37,827 bases of DNA from Paenibacillus agricola (GCF_011440305.1 NZ_JAAOIW010000031.1:1-37827); one strand, 5' to 3'; counted from the stretch's first letter, positions 26,835-35,599 are shown. The notes: generated from the letters alone by a model not told the origin. Program-made: numbers and translations.

Positions 26835-27792
26835 GTGTATTAAGAAGTATGAAATCTTTACACCAGTTCTTATTCCATCGTTTTCAAGTAAAGGATTTCC
26901 TCAAATTCAGGAATTGCATAACTATCTAAAATTTAAACTTACTGCAGCATCCCTTGTGAGTACATATGATTTGCATTATGGATATTTAAATGGCGATGAA
27001 ATTTATGAATCAGATATTCTCATTGTAGATAGTGGTGGTTATGAGAGAAATCAAGAACATGATATTTCAGATATTTATGGTAGTTTGTATTTTCCAAAGG
27101 AATGGAACGAGACCCTTTACGAACAACAGGTAAAAAAATTAAAACCAATAACTGATATTTTACTTGTTAATTTTGATTATGTGGAATGCTTTCCTTTGAA
27201 AGAGCAAATGGCTAGAGCAAAAGCAACTTTTGAAAAATTCCCGGAATTTGCAACAGATTTTTTATGTAAACCAATCTCAAGTGATGAAGCAATAATAAAT
27301 GTGAATGACGTAATTCACAAATCAGCAGCGTTCTTTGTATTTGATGTATTAGGTTTCACAGAGAAAGAGCTGGGTCACTCTATTCTTGAGAGGGCTAATA
27401 GCGTCTATAGGATTAGAAAAGCACTGACTGTTGCTGGTTTAGAAACACCAATTCATATTTTCGGCTGTTTGGATCCTTTATCAGTTATTTTGTATTACCT
27501 CTGTGGAGCAGATATTTTTGACGGTTTATCATGGCTTAGATTTTCCGTTAAGAATGGTACACCCACTTATATGAATCATCATGCTATTAGTAGTGGTCTA
27601 TGGGACAAATATGACACTGAAGTCAAAGTAATTGGTTATGCTGAGAATCTTGAGGAGTTATCTCAACTCAAAGACCGACTAGTAAAATTTACTGAATCTT
27701 CGGATTGGAGCTGCTTGGGGATAAAAAAAGAGGACTTCGAACAATTAAATCGAATTTTTGAAAGAATAGAAGGTTTGAGTGACAATGAGTAG
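26809..27792 (+). CDS. cap10: tRNA-guanine transglycosylase-like protein of type IV CBASS (Cap10)
   Basis: 327 residues with a TIM-barrel TGT-family pattern: DSGGYE at 74-79 (DSGGFQ in TGT, which holds a catalytic-type Asp) and HIFGCLDPLSVILYYLCGAD followed by IFDGLSWLRF, where D238 matches the nucleophile Asp of GxDxFD in TGT. The zinc-binding CxCxxC motif of normal TGT was not seen, so tRNA binding by the usual route is doubtful. ATG 26809 overlaps the cap9 end; its stop overlaps the CD-NTase upstream region. In type IV CBASS this is Cap10, which I recall being reported to join a deazaguanine base to the CD-NTase. Confidence 0.85.
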   Translation: MKNHQGKIRCIKKYEIFTPVLIPSFSSKGFPQIQELHNYLKFKLTAASLVSTYDLHYGYLNGDEIYESDILIVDSGGYERNQEHDISDIYGSLYFPKEWNETLYEQQVKKLKPITDILLVNFDYVECFPLKEQMARAKATFEKFPEFATDFLCKPISSDEAIINVNDVIHKSAAFFVFDVLGFTEKELGHSILERANSVYRIRKALTVAGLETPIHIFGCLDPLSVILYYLCGADIFDGLSWLRFSVKNGTPTYMNHHAISSGLWDKYDTEVKVIGYAENLEELSQLKDRLVKFTESSDWSCLGIKKEDFEQLNRIFERIEGLSDNE

Positions 27793-27805
27793 AGGAGGAT
27801 ACAGT

Positions 27806-28735
27806 ATGGGTAGTAGTGGTGGTGGTGGTTACAGTATCCCAAGCAAAACGCTTCGTGAGTTAGAAAAAGAACGCACCGATAGAATTGAAAAAGAGAAGTT
27901 TGAATCTGATGTTAATCAATACATCAAAGAATTGTTTACAGAAATCAACAGCAGAGATATTGAAGGAATTAATCGACACTTACAAACATTACACGATGCA
28001 TTAAATAAGGATTTTGAAGGATTTGTTGATCTTAAATTTGGGGGTTCTGTTGTTAAGAGTACTTATTTAAATGGTTTAAGTGATGTTGATATGCTTGTAC
28101 TAATAAATAATCATGGGTTGGCTAACGCAAAGCCTGATGAAGTGTTGAAATCTTTTAGGGATCAAGTTAAGAAGCGACTCCCAAATACAGAAGTTAAAAC
28201 AGGAGCCTTGGCAGTTACAGTGAAATTTACATCAGGACATGAATTACAGCTGCTACCTAGCATAAAGACGGAAACAGGCTACAGAATCGCTCGCTCTGAT
28301 GAGAATAGATGGAGCAATGTAATTAAACCACATAAGTTTGCTGAGAAGCTAACTGCTGTTAATCAAGCCAATGGGAACAAAGTAGTTCCTCTAATTAAGC
28401 TAATGAAAAAAATTAATTCTTGTTTACCCTCTCATAAACAACTTTCGGGATATCATATAGAGTCACTTGCAATTGATGCCTTTAAGCGAACTGCATCGGT
28501 TCCTAGGACGTACAAGGATATGGTGGGACACTTCTGTCGTCATGCCGAAAGAGCAGTTCTAAAACCAATTGCTGATAGTACAGGACAATCGGTACATGTA
28601 GATAATTACCTAGGGACAGCTAATAGTGTAGACAGGCAAAGAGCAAGCATTACATTTAAGCAAATTCTAAAAAAGGTTGAGGCTGCGAACAGTACAAATT
28701 CTTTGAGTTCTTGGAAGGAGATACTCGGGGACTAG
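27806..28735 (+). CDS. CD-NTase of type IV CBASS (cyclic nucleotide synthase)
   Basis: cGAS/DncV-like nucleotidyltransferase, the infection sensor that makes a cyclic nucleotide signal. The active-site GGS is at 79-81 and DVD at 93-95 (SDVDMLVLIN); the third acid position in the ELQLLP strand reads Q148 with E146 nearby. I take ATG 27806: AGAGGAGG lies seven bases upstream, giving 309 residues starting MGSSGGGGYSIPS. Upstream in-frame GTG 27779 and ATG 27785 lie inside cap10 and lack a site; they would put this ribosome site inside the coding region. The Gly-rich tail with Gly2 suits modification by Cap9/Cap10. The product nucleotide is unknown. Confidence 0.88.
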   Translation: MGSSGGGGYSIPSKTLRELEKERTDRIEKEKFESDVNQYIKELFTEINSRDIEGINRHLQTLHDALNKDFEGFVDLKFGGSVVKSTYLNGLSDVDMLVLINNHGLANAKPDEVLKSFRDQVKKRLPNTEVKTGALAVTVKFTSGHELQLLPSIKTETGYRIARSDENRWSNVIKPHKFAEKLTAVNQANGNKVVPLIKLMKKINSCLPSHKQLSGYHIESLAIDAFKRTASVPRTYKDMVGHFCRHAERAVLKPIADSTGQSVHVDNYLGTANSVDRQRASITFKQILKKVEAANSTNSLSSWKEILGD

Positions 28736-28813
28736 TCTGAAGTTGACTCCACTACATTTTATTGATGTTGGAATGAAATGATCCAAAACTTTAAAGAGAA
28801 GCGGTGATTTTCT

Positions 28814-29476
28814 ATGGGATGGGAAACTATCGATAGTTTTAATAAATCTGATGGTTATAAATTAGATAAATTATTGGAACATTTGCAATGTTCTACCCCT
28901 CATATTCCATGGAGAACAGTATGGGTAGATTATGAATCAGGTTCTGGAATAAACTTGCAAGTTCCAGTTATTGATGAGGATGAAGCACTGGAAATATACG
29001 AGTCCTTAGATATTGATTCTATAGTTGGGTTTATTTTAAAGGATGAAGATTATTACGTCATTAATATTGTAATGAATATAATACGTCAAATGTTAAAGCA
29101 TCCAAAGATAACGGCAAAGCAAATATTGGGGTTGGGTAACGCATTATATGCAGTAGAAAGACTTCCACAAATAACAAAAGGAGCAAAATGCATCTTTAGT
29201 GTGAACTACGAAGCAGGTGATGATCAGTTTAGTGAAATAGTTTATTTTAGTTTTGAAATATCTGAAGAATCTTTCGGAGTATCACGCGGCGGTTCAACGT
29301 GTGATGCCGGAATAGGTAGTGACAGCTATTCACTACGTAGCTGGTTAGTTGAAGCTGGTGGTTATTCTGATACGTCAGCTGAATTGTATAATCTCGAAGA
29401 TACAGTATTTGAATATCTAAATTTGGGTGCCGACATAGAAGTTGATGATGAATCCGACATCGCTTATGAAGGCTGA
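28814..29476 (+). CDS. Hypothetical acidic protein
   Basis: Not recognised. 220 residues, strongly acidic, with no membrane segment, signal peptide or clear motif; the tail (from ~195) is Asp/Glu-rich (VFEYLNLGADIEVDDESDIA). ATG 28814 has only a weak site (AGCGGTGATT). It is 78 bases after the CD-NTase on the same strand in AT-rich DNA, so it may be a fifth operon member, an anti-toxin-like partner, or an unrelated passenger. Confidence 0.55.
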   Translation: MGWETIDSFNKSDGYKLDKLLEHLQCSTPHIPWRTVWVDYESGSGINLQVPVIDEDEALEIYESLDIDSIVGFILKDEDYYVINIVMNIIRQMLKHPKITAKQILGLGNALYAVERLPQITKGAKCIFSVNYEAGDDQFSEIVYFSFEISEESFGVSRGGSTCDAGIGSDSYSLRSWLVEAGGYSDTSAELYNLEDTVFEYLNLGADIEVDDESDIAYEG

Positions 29477-29569
29477 CAATCGCTGAGGCTTAATGTAGGT
29501 AACAGGAAGCTCGGTTTTCCTATTGTTTTACGGAATATCGAAGCTTGATGTGTTGGAGGTAAAAGTCCT

Positions 29570-30007
29570 ATGATTGAGTTAAATGAGGTCTTCGCTCTTG
29601 AGACTGATACAAGTAAATTTATGATAGAACAAATGATAATTCCACATTATCGGGATTTATTTTATTGTATTTACGACCAGTCTATCCCAGACGCAGTCTT
29701 GGCTTGGAAGGGACCAGATATATTAACTTACAACGGTTGGGTAGAGTATTGGGAATTCCCAATATTTTTGGTGTAAAAGATACAATTTTATAAAGCACTA
29801 TAATCTTGCGGCAAAACAATCAAAGTTTTTCGAAAACAACAACTTAATTCGCTCGATGCTTGGAGATGAACGTGTTGGGAAATTCCCATTTGCAGTCAGA
29901 GAATATAACCAAAAGGGCTATTCAGTCGCGAAAAAGCTCGATATGTGGTGTTTAATAACAATGAAGTGTTTTTTGTAGATGTGAAAAGAGGAAGTTATTT
30001 TATATAG
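29570..30007 (+). pseudogene. Decayed hypothetical gene
   Basis: A 68-codon ORF (29570-29776) with TTGGAGG upstream of its ATG ends abruptly. Coding-like sequence resumes in another frame (YNLAAKQSKFFENNNLIRSM then LGDERVGKFPFAVREYNQKG) and again in a third (ARYVVFNNNEVFFVDVKRGSYF) before a stop at 30007. This looks like one gene of about 140 codons broken by two frameshifts. Product unknown. The stretch 30008-30204 contains nothing recognised. Confidence 0.45.
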
Positions 30008-30204
30008 CCCAATAAACTAAGGTTTATGTAATTGGCACAAGAAATCTTGGGAGTGCAGAGTAGGGTGACAGAAATGAGGTCGCTTTTTTTAAAAGAACTT
30101 TTAACGTCTTCTTGTTGAAAAATGGTTTAACTTTTCAATTAGACTGTTGAAAGATAGGAGTCAAAAATGAATTGATTGACTCATGTGACATAGGGGGTTA
30201 GAAA

Positions 30205-30642
30205 TTGCTAGTTGGCAACTATAACGAGTATTCTATACCAAACAATAATTTTTTGTATAAAAATGATAACCAAGTTTCAATATTAAGAAGTAAAAAAAGC
30301 TTAATGAAAATAAAGCAGGAGCTAAAACAATTATATGGACGAAAGAAAATCGAGCACCAACCTATTTTTTATAAGGGGATTAAGACTTGCTTACTAGCAT
30401 ATATACATAACCCTTTTGGTAACCCTTCTAGTATTCATTATTTCTTACGGCATTTGGATACTCATGGGCTATCTAGAGAGGAATATGATCCTTATACGTT
30501 AGATGAATTAAATGAGATATTCAATACAAATACTTGCCTAATTCATATTTTCGACTTCGGATTAATATCACATGACAGGGACTGGGAAGAGTTCGAGGCT
30601 TACTACATGAATGAATTAGTAAGCTGCTCCATTGAGCTATAG
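30205..30642 (+). CDS. Hypothetical protein
   Basis: Not recognised. 145 residues from TTG 30205 with AGGGGGTTAG upstream. No membrane segment or signal. Mixed charged sequence with a basic stretch near 30-55 (RSKKSLMKIKQELKQLYGRKK) and an acidic C-terminus. AT-rich like the neighbouring debris. Confidence 0.45.
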   Translation: MLVGNYNEYSIPNNNFLYKNDNQVSILRSKKSLMKIKQELKQLYGRKKIEHQPIFYKGIKTCLLAYIHNPFGNPSSIHYFLRHLDTHGLSREEYDPYTLDELNEIFNTNTCLIHIFDFGLISHDRDWEEFEAYYMNELVSCSIEL

Positions 30643-30705
30643 ACTTACATACTTTACCTACATAGAACGTATGATCGGAAACTAGATAAGTCAGTAAGTT
30701 AAGTT

Positions 30706-30849
30706 TAGTCTAATACTTAATTTTTCAATTTTTGAACAGAATGTTTATTGCAGCTCAGTTCAGTCTAAAACTTATTTTTCAAAAGCTGACGATTTTTCAA
30801 CTTAGAAACCGCGCCAAATCAACAACTCCAGTCTAATACTTTATTTTCA
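30706..30849 (+). repeat. Three short direct repeats
   Basis: Near-copies of CAGTCTAATACTTATTTTTCA at 30706-30727, 30761-30781 and 30829-30849, spaced 54 and 68 bases apart. They lie in AT-rich DNA just before the IS66 remnant. The uneven spacing and the absence of unique uniform spacers argue against CRISPR. Function unknown. Confidence 0.5.
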
Positions 30850-30861
30850 TCTAACAACACA

Positions 30862-31192
30862 AGCTTGTAGCGTTTTTGCAGGATGGGCGTTTAGAGCTGG
30901 ATAACAACCGCAGCGAACGCTCCATTAAGCCTTTTGTGATCGGAAGAAACCATGTGCTTAAGCACATAAACGAAAAAATTGGCTTTTTGCGAATACGCCG
31001 AGCGGAACCCAAGCCAGCGCAGCTATCTACAGTGTGATCGAGACCGCCAAGGAAAACGGGCTACATCCATTTCGGTACCTGATGTACTTGTTTGAGCAGT
31101 TGCCACAGATTCCTGATCTGCAAAAGCCTCGGGTATTGGAGCCGTTTATGCCGTGGTCACCACAACTTCCGGATTTTTGTCGCCTAAGTTAA
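30862..31192 (+). pseudogene. IS66-family transposase 3' remnant (left)
   Basis: The C-terminal end of an IS66 TnpC-like transposase: LQDGRLELDNNRSERSIKPF at the start, and in the shifted frame ASAAIYSVIETAKENGLHPF, then LPQIPDLQKPRVLEPFMPWS to the stop at 31192. A 22-26 base insertion at about 30950-30975 with a palindrome breaks the frame. The part from ~31000 to 31224 is nearly identical, inverted, to 36332-36560. Confidence 0.85.
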
Positions 31193-31224
31193 TCTATGTT
31201 CATCATACGCCCGTTCCCATCTGA
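31000..31224 (+). repeat. Inverted repeat, left copy (IS66 end)
   Basis: About 225 bases nearly identical to the reverse complement of 36332-36560, running from the TnpC tail through the region after the stop to CCCATCTGAC. With the right copy it brackets the macro-DUF262-vWA block of about 5.1 kb. Confidence 0.85.
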
Positions 31225-31398
31225 CTGAAACAGATCATTCAGTGAGATGATCAGTGGTGTTGTTATTGGAAAGGTCGAAAATTAATTGATCCGGCAAAAA
31301 AAGGTACTGGAAGATTCTGGCGTATCTCAACGTCTTCCGAGTAATAAACATTAATCATCACTGACTGATAATCAAATTCATTAGAGGTATTTAAAAAT

Positions 31399-32406
31399 AT
31401 GCCATTTACCATAGTTAGACAGGACATTACGAAAATAAAAGTCGATGCTATCGTCAATGCGGCGAATACGACGCTCCAGATGGGAGGCGGCGTCTGCGGA
31501 GCCATATTCAAAGCCGCGGGAGCATCCGAACTTCAAGTTGCTTGTGATAAACTCACTCCGATTCAGACTGGTGAAGCTGTTATTACTCCAGGGTTTCGGC
31601 TTCTGGCGAAGTATGTTATCCATACGGCGGGACCCGTCTACAGTGATGGTAAGCACTGCGAAGAGGGACTACTCCGTTCTTGTTATACCAATTCCCTAAA
31701 ACGCGCCGTGGAAAACAGTTGTGAGAGCATTGCTTTCCCGCTGATATCAAGCGGTATCTATGGTTACCCGAAAGCGGAAGCTCTCCGTGTTGCTACCTCT
31801 GCAATTCAGGACTTCCTTGCCGACCACGATATTGAAGTATCGCTTGTGATGTTCGACAAGGCTGCAGTTGATGTGAGCATGAAACTACTCGGTGAGGTCA
31901 AGGCATTTATAGACGAAAACTACATAGACGACTATGTTGATACGCGCCGCCACAATCAGTTGTTACAGGTCGAAATGGACGCTTTACAGATTGCCGCGGT
32001 TGATGCTCCAAAATCTATAATCTTCGAAGAGATGAAGACCGGGCTTGAGGATTTGGTCGGTGATCTTGACGAGCCGTTCGCCCAGACACTTTTGCGACTG
32101 ATTGACTCAAAGGGCATGACGGATGTTGAGGTTTATAAACGGGCGAACCTCGACCGTAAGCTGTTCTCAAAAATCCGAAACAACAAGGGTTATATGCCAA
32201 GCAAGCGTACCGCCATAGCCCTTGCTGTGGCCCTGGAGTTGTCGCTTGATGAAACGGACGACCTTTTGGAGCGAGCGGGGTATGCTCTCTCCAGAAGCCA
32301 GAAGTTTGACGTTATTATTCAATATTTTATTAAGAGCTGCAAATACGACATTTTCGAGATTAACGAAGTGCTGTTCAGCTATGACCAGCCACTATTAGGA
32401 GGGTGA
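31399..32406 (+). CDS. Macro-domain protein with C-terminal helix-turn-helix
   Basis: 335 residues. The N-terminal macro domain (about 1-165), an ADP-ribose or related-nucleotide binding/hydrolysis fold, shows DAIVNAAN (16-23), the MGGGVCGAI loop, YVIHTAGP and PLISSGIYGYP. The C-terminal part (about 235-320) resembles an XRE-type HTH (MTDVEVYKRANLDRKLFSKI then SKRTAIALAVALELSLDETD). ATG 31399 has TTAGAGGTAT upstream. It ends four bases before the first DUF262 gene. The pairing of a nucleotide sensor with a DNA-binding domain suggests a regulator or signal sensor of the operon; this is inference. Confidence 0.85.
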   Translation: MPFTIVRQDITKIKVDAIVNAANTTLQMGGGVCGAIFKAAGASELQVACDKLTPIQTGEAVITPGFRLLAKYVIHTAGPVYSDGKHCEEGLLRSCYTNSLKRAVENSCESIAFPLISSGIYGYPKAEALRVATSAIQDFLADHDIEVSLVMFDKAAVDVSMKLLGEVKAFIDENYIDDYVDTRRHNQLLQVEMDALQIAAVDAPKSIIFEEMKTGLEDLVGDLDEPFAQTLLRLIDSKGMTDVEVYKRANLDRKLFSKIRNNKGYMPSKRTAIALAVALELSLDETDDLLERAGYALSRSQKFDVIIQYFIKSCKYDIFEINEVLFSYDQPLLGG

Positions 32407-32410
32407 AGAG

Positions 32411-33685
32411 TTGTTTGAACATCCTGAAATTGTATCAGTTGATGTGGTTCTTCAACTGAAAAACCTTCATTTGCCTAACTATCAGCGTCCCTATAAGTGG
32501 AGTGTCAAAAATGTGTCCGCTCTTCTGGATGACCTTGAATTTGCAATAGATCAGACTAACAAATATCCTGATTTCAAGTATCGCGTTGGGACAATTATTC
32601 TCCACAACGATGGAACCAACGGAGTGTTTAATATCGTTGATGGGCAACAGCGAATTATTACGCTGGCTCTTATTTGCAAGGCTTTGGATGCATCAGGTAA
32701 TGTGTCAGTATTAGAGACAAAACTCTCTTCCAAAGTATCAGAAGAGAATATCAGACATAATTTCTTGGCAATTAGGACATATTTTGCAGAGAAAAACCCA
32801 ACTGAAAAAAAGCGTTTTATTGAAGCGGTATCGAGTGTTTTAGAGTTTGTAGTTGTCGCCACGAAAAGTCTCCCCGAAGCATTCCAACTTTTTGACTCGC
32901 AGAATACGCGTGGCAGGGCCTTGGATCCTCATGACTTGTTAAAAGCGTTTCATTTGCGGGAAATGCGCGATCACCCAAATGAAATGAAACACACGGTAGA
33001 AAAATGGGAAGGAACAGACCAAAAAGAAATTCTTATTCTGTTTAAAAATTACCTGTTCCCCATTAAACATTGGATTGAAAAAGATAAAGGACATAGGTTC
33101 ACATCCGCCGATATTGACGAATTCAAAGGCGTTAGCTTCGATTTACAATACTACTATGCCATGCGAACGGTTAAGGCGATGCCGATATTTCAAATTGACC
33201 AGACCTTTGTATCAGGCAAAAACTTTTTTGAATACGTAGAGCATTACCTGAATTTGCTTTCGGATGTTAAGGCCGCTGTTTCAAAGGCTGAACTTGACCT
33301 GTTCCTGGATGGGGCAGGCGTTGGATTCTCTTATGCCAAACAACTGTTTTTTTGTGTCGTGCTGTACTACTGCGATAGATTCAGGAATTTTGACGACCGC
33401 GTTATCAAACGGTTGTACGCTTGGGCTTTTATGGTTCGCTTGCAAATGCAGAAGTTAGGCTTTGATACAGTGCGAAATTACGCAATTGGCGAAAAAGTGG
33501 GTGACAAAGAAACTATACCAATATTCTATTTGTTGCAAAAGTGTATGAAGGAGTCGGATGTATTAAGAATAATGATTCCTATGTTGTCTTCGGAAGACAT
33601 AAGATATTCTCCCAGCAACGACGATAAAAACTTTCTTTTAAACGAAGTGCAGAAAATAATGGGTTTGCCGGGAGGTGTTGAATGA
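32411..33685 (+). CDS. DUF262 (GmrSD/ParB-like nuclease) protein
   Basis: 424 residues with the DUF262 motifs: IP-x-YQR-type NYQRPYKWS (23-31), VDGQQRIITL (76-85) and FDSQNTRGRALDPHDLLKAF (around 160). DUF262 is the N-terminal, NTP-dependent domain of GmrSD-type modification-dependent nucleases and SspE. No HNH/DUF1524 part is present at its C-terminus. TTG 32411 is used: AGGAGGG lies upstream and no better ATG exists. Its stop overlaps the start of the second DUF262 gene by four bases, so the two are translationally coupled. Confidence 0.88.
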   Translation: MFEHPEIVSVDVVLQLKNLHLPNYQRPYKWSVKNVSALLDDLEFAIDQTNKYPDFKYRVGTIILHNDGTNGVFNIVDGQQRIITLALICKALDASGNVSVLETKLSSKVSEENIRHNFLAIRTYFAEKNPTEKKRFIEAVSSVLEFVVVATKSLPEAFQLFDSQNTRGRALDPHDLLKAFHLREMRDHPNEMKHTVEKWEGTDQKEILILFKNYLFPIKHWIEKDKGHRFTSADIDEFKGVSFDLQYYYAMRTVKAMPIFQIDQTFVSGKNFFEYVEHYLNLLSDVKAAVSKAELDLFLDGAGVGFSYAKQLFFCVVLYYCDRFRNFDDRVIKRLYAWAFMVRLQMQKLGFDTVRNYAIGEKVGDKETIPIFYLLQKCMKESDVLRIMIPMLSSEDIRYSPSNDDKNFLLNEVQKIMGLPGGVE

Positions 33686-35520
33686 TGGCGAACAACGTTC
33701 GCAACATCAAAATCATTTTCGCGGGAGGCAAGAATATTTTCAGCGAGAATAAGTACTTAATACCGCTTTATCAAAGGGCGTTCGCATGGGAAGTTAAAGA
33801 AATTGAGCAGTTGATTGATGATATACTAAACTTCGAAACGGACAACTACTATCTTGGTAACCTCATTGTGTTCGAGCGCAAAGACGGCAAGTTTGAGGTT
33901 ATCGATGGTCAGCAGCGGTTGACGGCTCTATACCTTTTGCTGACCGCACTGGGTATTCAGTTCGAGGGAGATGCTGTCTCTTTCGAATACCGCCCAAAGT
34001 CCGATAATACACTGGCGAGGTTGACAAACATTGATGAGATCAGCTGGCGTCAAAATGCCGATAGCGGTATACTGTCAGGTTTTGATGTCGTATCAAAGAA
34101 GATTCTCGGTAACGTTGAGGGTTCGTCAAGAACTCTTAAAACTGACGAATTAAAGCGGAGATTGGAAAAGGTCCGCCTTTTGAGAGTAATCGTCCCGCAA
34201 AACACCGACCTGAACAAATATTTTGAAATAATGAACAATCGTGGAGAGCAACTGGAGCAGCAAGATATCGTAAAGTCCAGATTGATAGAGATGATTACCG
34301 ATGGTAAGAAAAGGGATGCTTTTGCTCGAATATGGGACGCTTGCAGTGATATGGCGGGTTATGTGCAAATGCACTTTGACGTAGCCGAGAGAAGGTACTA
34401 TTTTGGAGAAAACTGGGATTTATACCCCGACGATTCTGATGAGTATTATTTGGTTAGCGGCAAAACCGACAGCACGGCAATGCGTTCAATAAGCGAGATT
34501 GCCGATAGTGCAGACGTTACATCAACGAATACACCGCGCTTCGATAAATCAGATGAGGACAATATACGTTTTGAGAGCTTTTTAACATTTCGGCATTTTC
34601 TTTTGCACGTATTAAAGCTTTTTGAATTAGAGGAAAATGGAACTGAAGTGGTCACGAAAAAAGTGTGGAGTGGAGAACTGATTGACGACAAAAAACTCAT
34701 TCAGCATTTCGAAGCAGTATTTCCTCGCAACCAGCACGTCGGCGAATCGGTTGAGCGTTTCGGGCTATGCTTGTTGAGATGTAGATTTTTGTTCGATAAT
34801 TTTATGCTCAAAAGGGAGTTTAACGGCGATGATATGGAAGGAAGATGGAGTCTAAAAACACTCAAGGTTTCTTGGAGCAATAGCAAGAAATATGCTAAGA
34901 GGCAACCAAAAGCGTATTATGCGGATGTTAATGACTCCATCGCAAGTCGAATGTTACAATCCATGTTAAGAGTAACATATACATCCCCGCTGGTAATGCA
35001 TTGGACTACAGAGTTTCTTGCGTGGCTTTATTTTGATATGGATGGTTATGACCCGAACGAACATTCTGAGAAGCTAGAATACATCGCAAAAGCGGCAGTG
35101 CGTGTATATATGAATGATCGCGAATTCTCCACAGGACTAATCACTCCGCACATTGTGTTCAATTACTTGGATTACTTGTTGTGGCAAAAATCGAAGCAGG
35201 ATTTCCAATTTGAATTCCGAAATTCTGTGGAACATTGGTATCCGCAGCATCCCATCGACAGCAATGTCAAATGGGTCGAGCAAGACCTGAATCATTTCGG
35301 AAACCTCTGCCTGGTTTCAAGCGGATTAAACTCTAAGTTTTCAAATAATCTGCCACTTGCTAAAAAGGAGAATTTTCGCGATGGGATTGGTAGACAAAGC
35401 CTGAAACTAAGGAGGATGGCTGACTCAACCACCGAAGCCAACGCATGGACGGAAGAAGTGGCAATCGCTCATGGAGAAGAGATGTTAAACTTAATAAGGT
35501 CAGCACTTGACTTGGTTTGA
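33682..35520 (+). CDS. DUF262 and DUF1524 (HNH-like) nuclease protein
   Basis: 612 residues. The N-terminus has DUF262 motifs: IPLYQRAFAWE (25-35), YYLGNLIV, IDGQQRLTALYLL (from 74) and MNNRGEQLEQQDIVKSRLIE (around 180). The C-terminus has the DUF1524 HNH-like set, VEHWYPQHP (E517, H518) and FGNLCLVSSGLNSKFSNN. This is the GmrSD/SspE domain order, so a nuclease activity gated by NTP or a DNA modification is plausible. ATG 33682 overlaps the preceding stop; the next codon is also ATG. It looks complete. Confidence 0.9.
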   Translation: MMANNVRNIKIIFAGGKNIFSENKYLIPLYQRAFAWEVKEIEQLIDDILNFETDNYYLGNLIVFERKDGKFEVIDGQQRLTALYLLLTALGIQFEGDAVSFEYRPKSDNTLARLTNIDEISWRQNADSGILSGFDVVSKKILGNVEGSSRTLKTDELKRRLEKVRLLRVIVPQNTDLNKYFEIMNNRGEQLEQQDIVKSRLIEMITDGKKRDAFARIWDACSDMAGYVQMHFDVAERRYYFGENWDLYPDDSDEYYLVSGKTDSTAMRSISEIADSADVTSTNTPRFDKSDEDNIRFESFLTFRHFLLHVLKLFELEENGTEVVTKKVWSGELIDDKKLIQHFEAVFPRNQHVGESVERFGLCLLRCRFLFDNFMLKREFNGDDMEGRWSLKTLKVSWSNSKKYAKRQPKAYYADVNDSIASRMLQSMLRVTYTSPLVMHWTTEFLAWLYFDMDGYDPNEHSEKLEYIAKAAVRVYMNDREFSTGLITPHIVFNYLDYLLWQKSKQDFQFEFRNSVEHWYPQHPIDSNVKWVEQDLNHFGNLCLVSSGLNSKFSNNLPLAKKENFRDGIGRQSLKLRRMADSTTEANAWTEEVAIAHGEEMLNLIRSALDLV

Positions 35521-35599
35521 ATGTCGCTCCTCAAGCGACCTTATACCATTTTAGAAATGTTATCCTTAAGTCATAATAAAACTTGAGGAGGACATTTTA

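Noticed and set aside
26256-27792. Queuosine biosynthesis genes (queC, tgt)
   Set aside because: No other pathway genes nearby, the TGT-like protein lacks the zinc site, and both are packed against a CD-NTase and a SLATT gene.
27779-28735. MNT-type antitoxin or kanamycin-type nucleotidyltransferase for the GGS-DVD protein
   Set aside because: Length (309 residues) and the type IV CBASS neighbours fit a CD-NTase far better.
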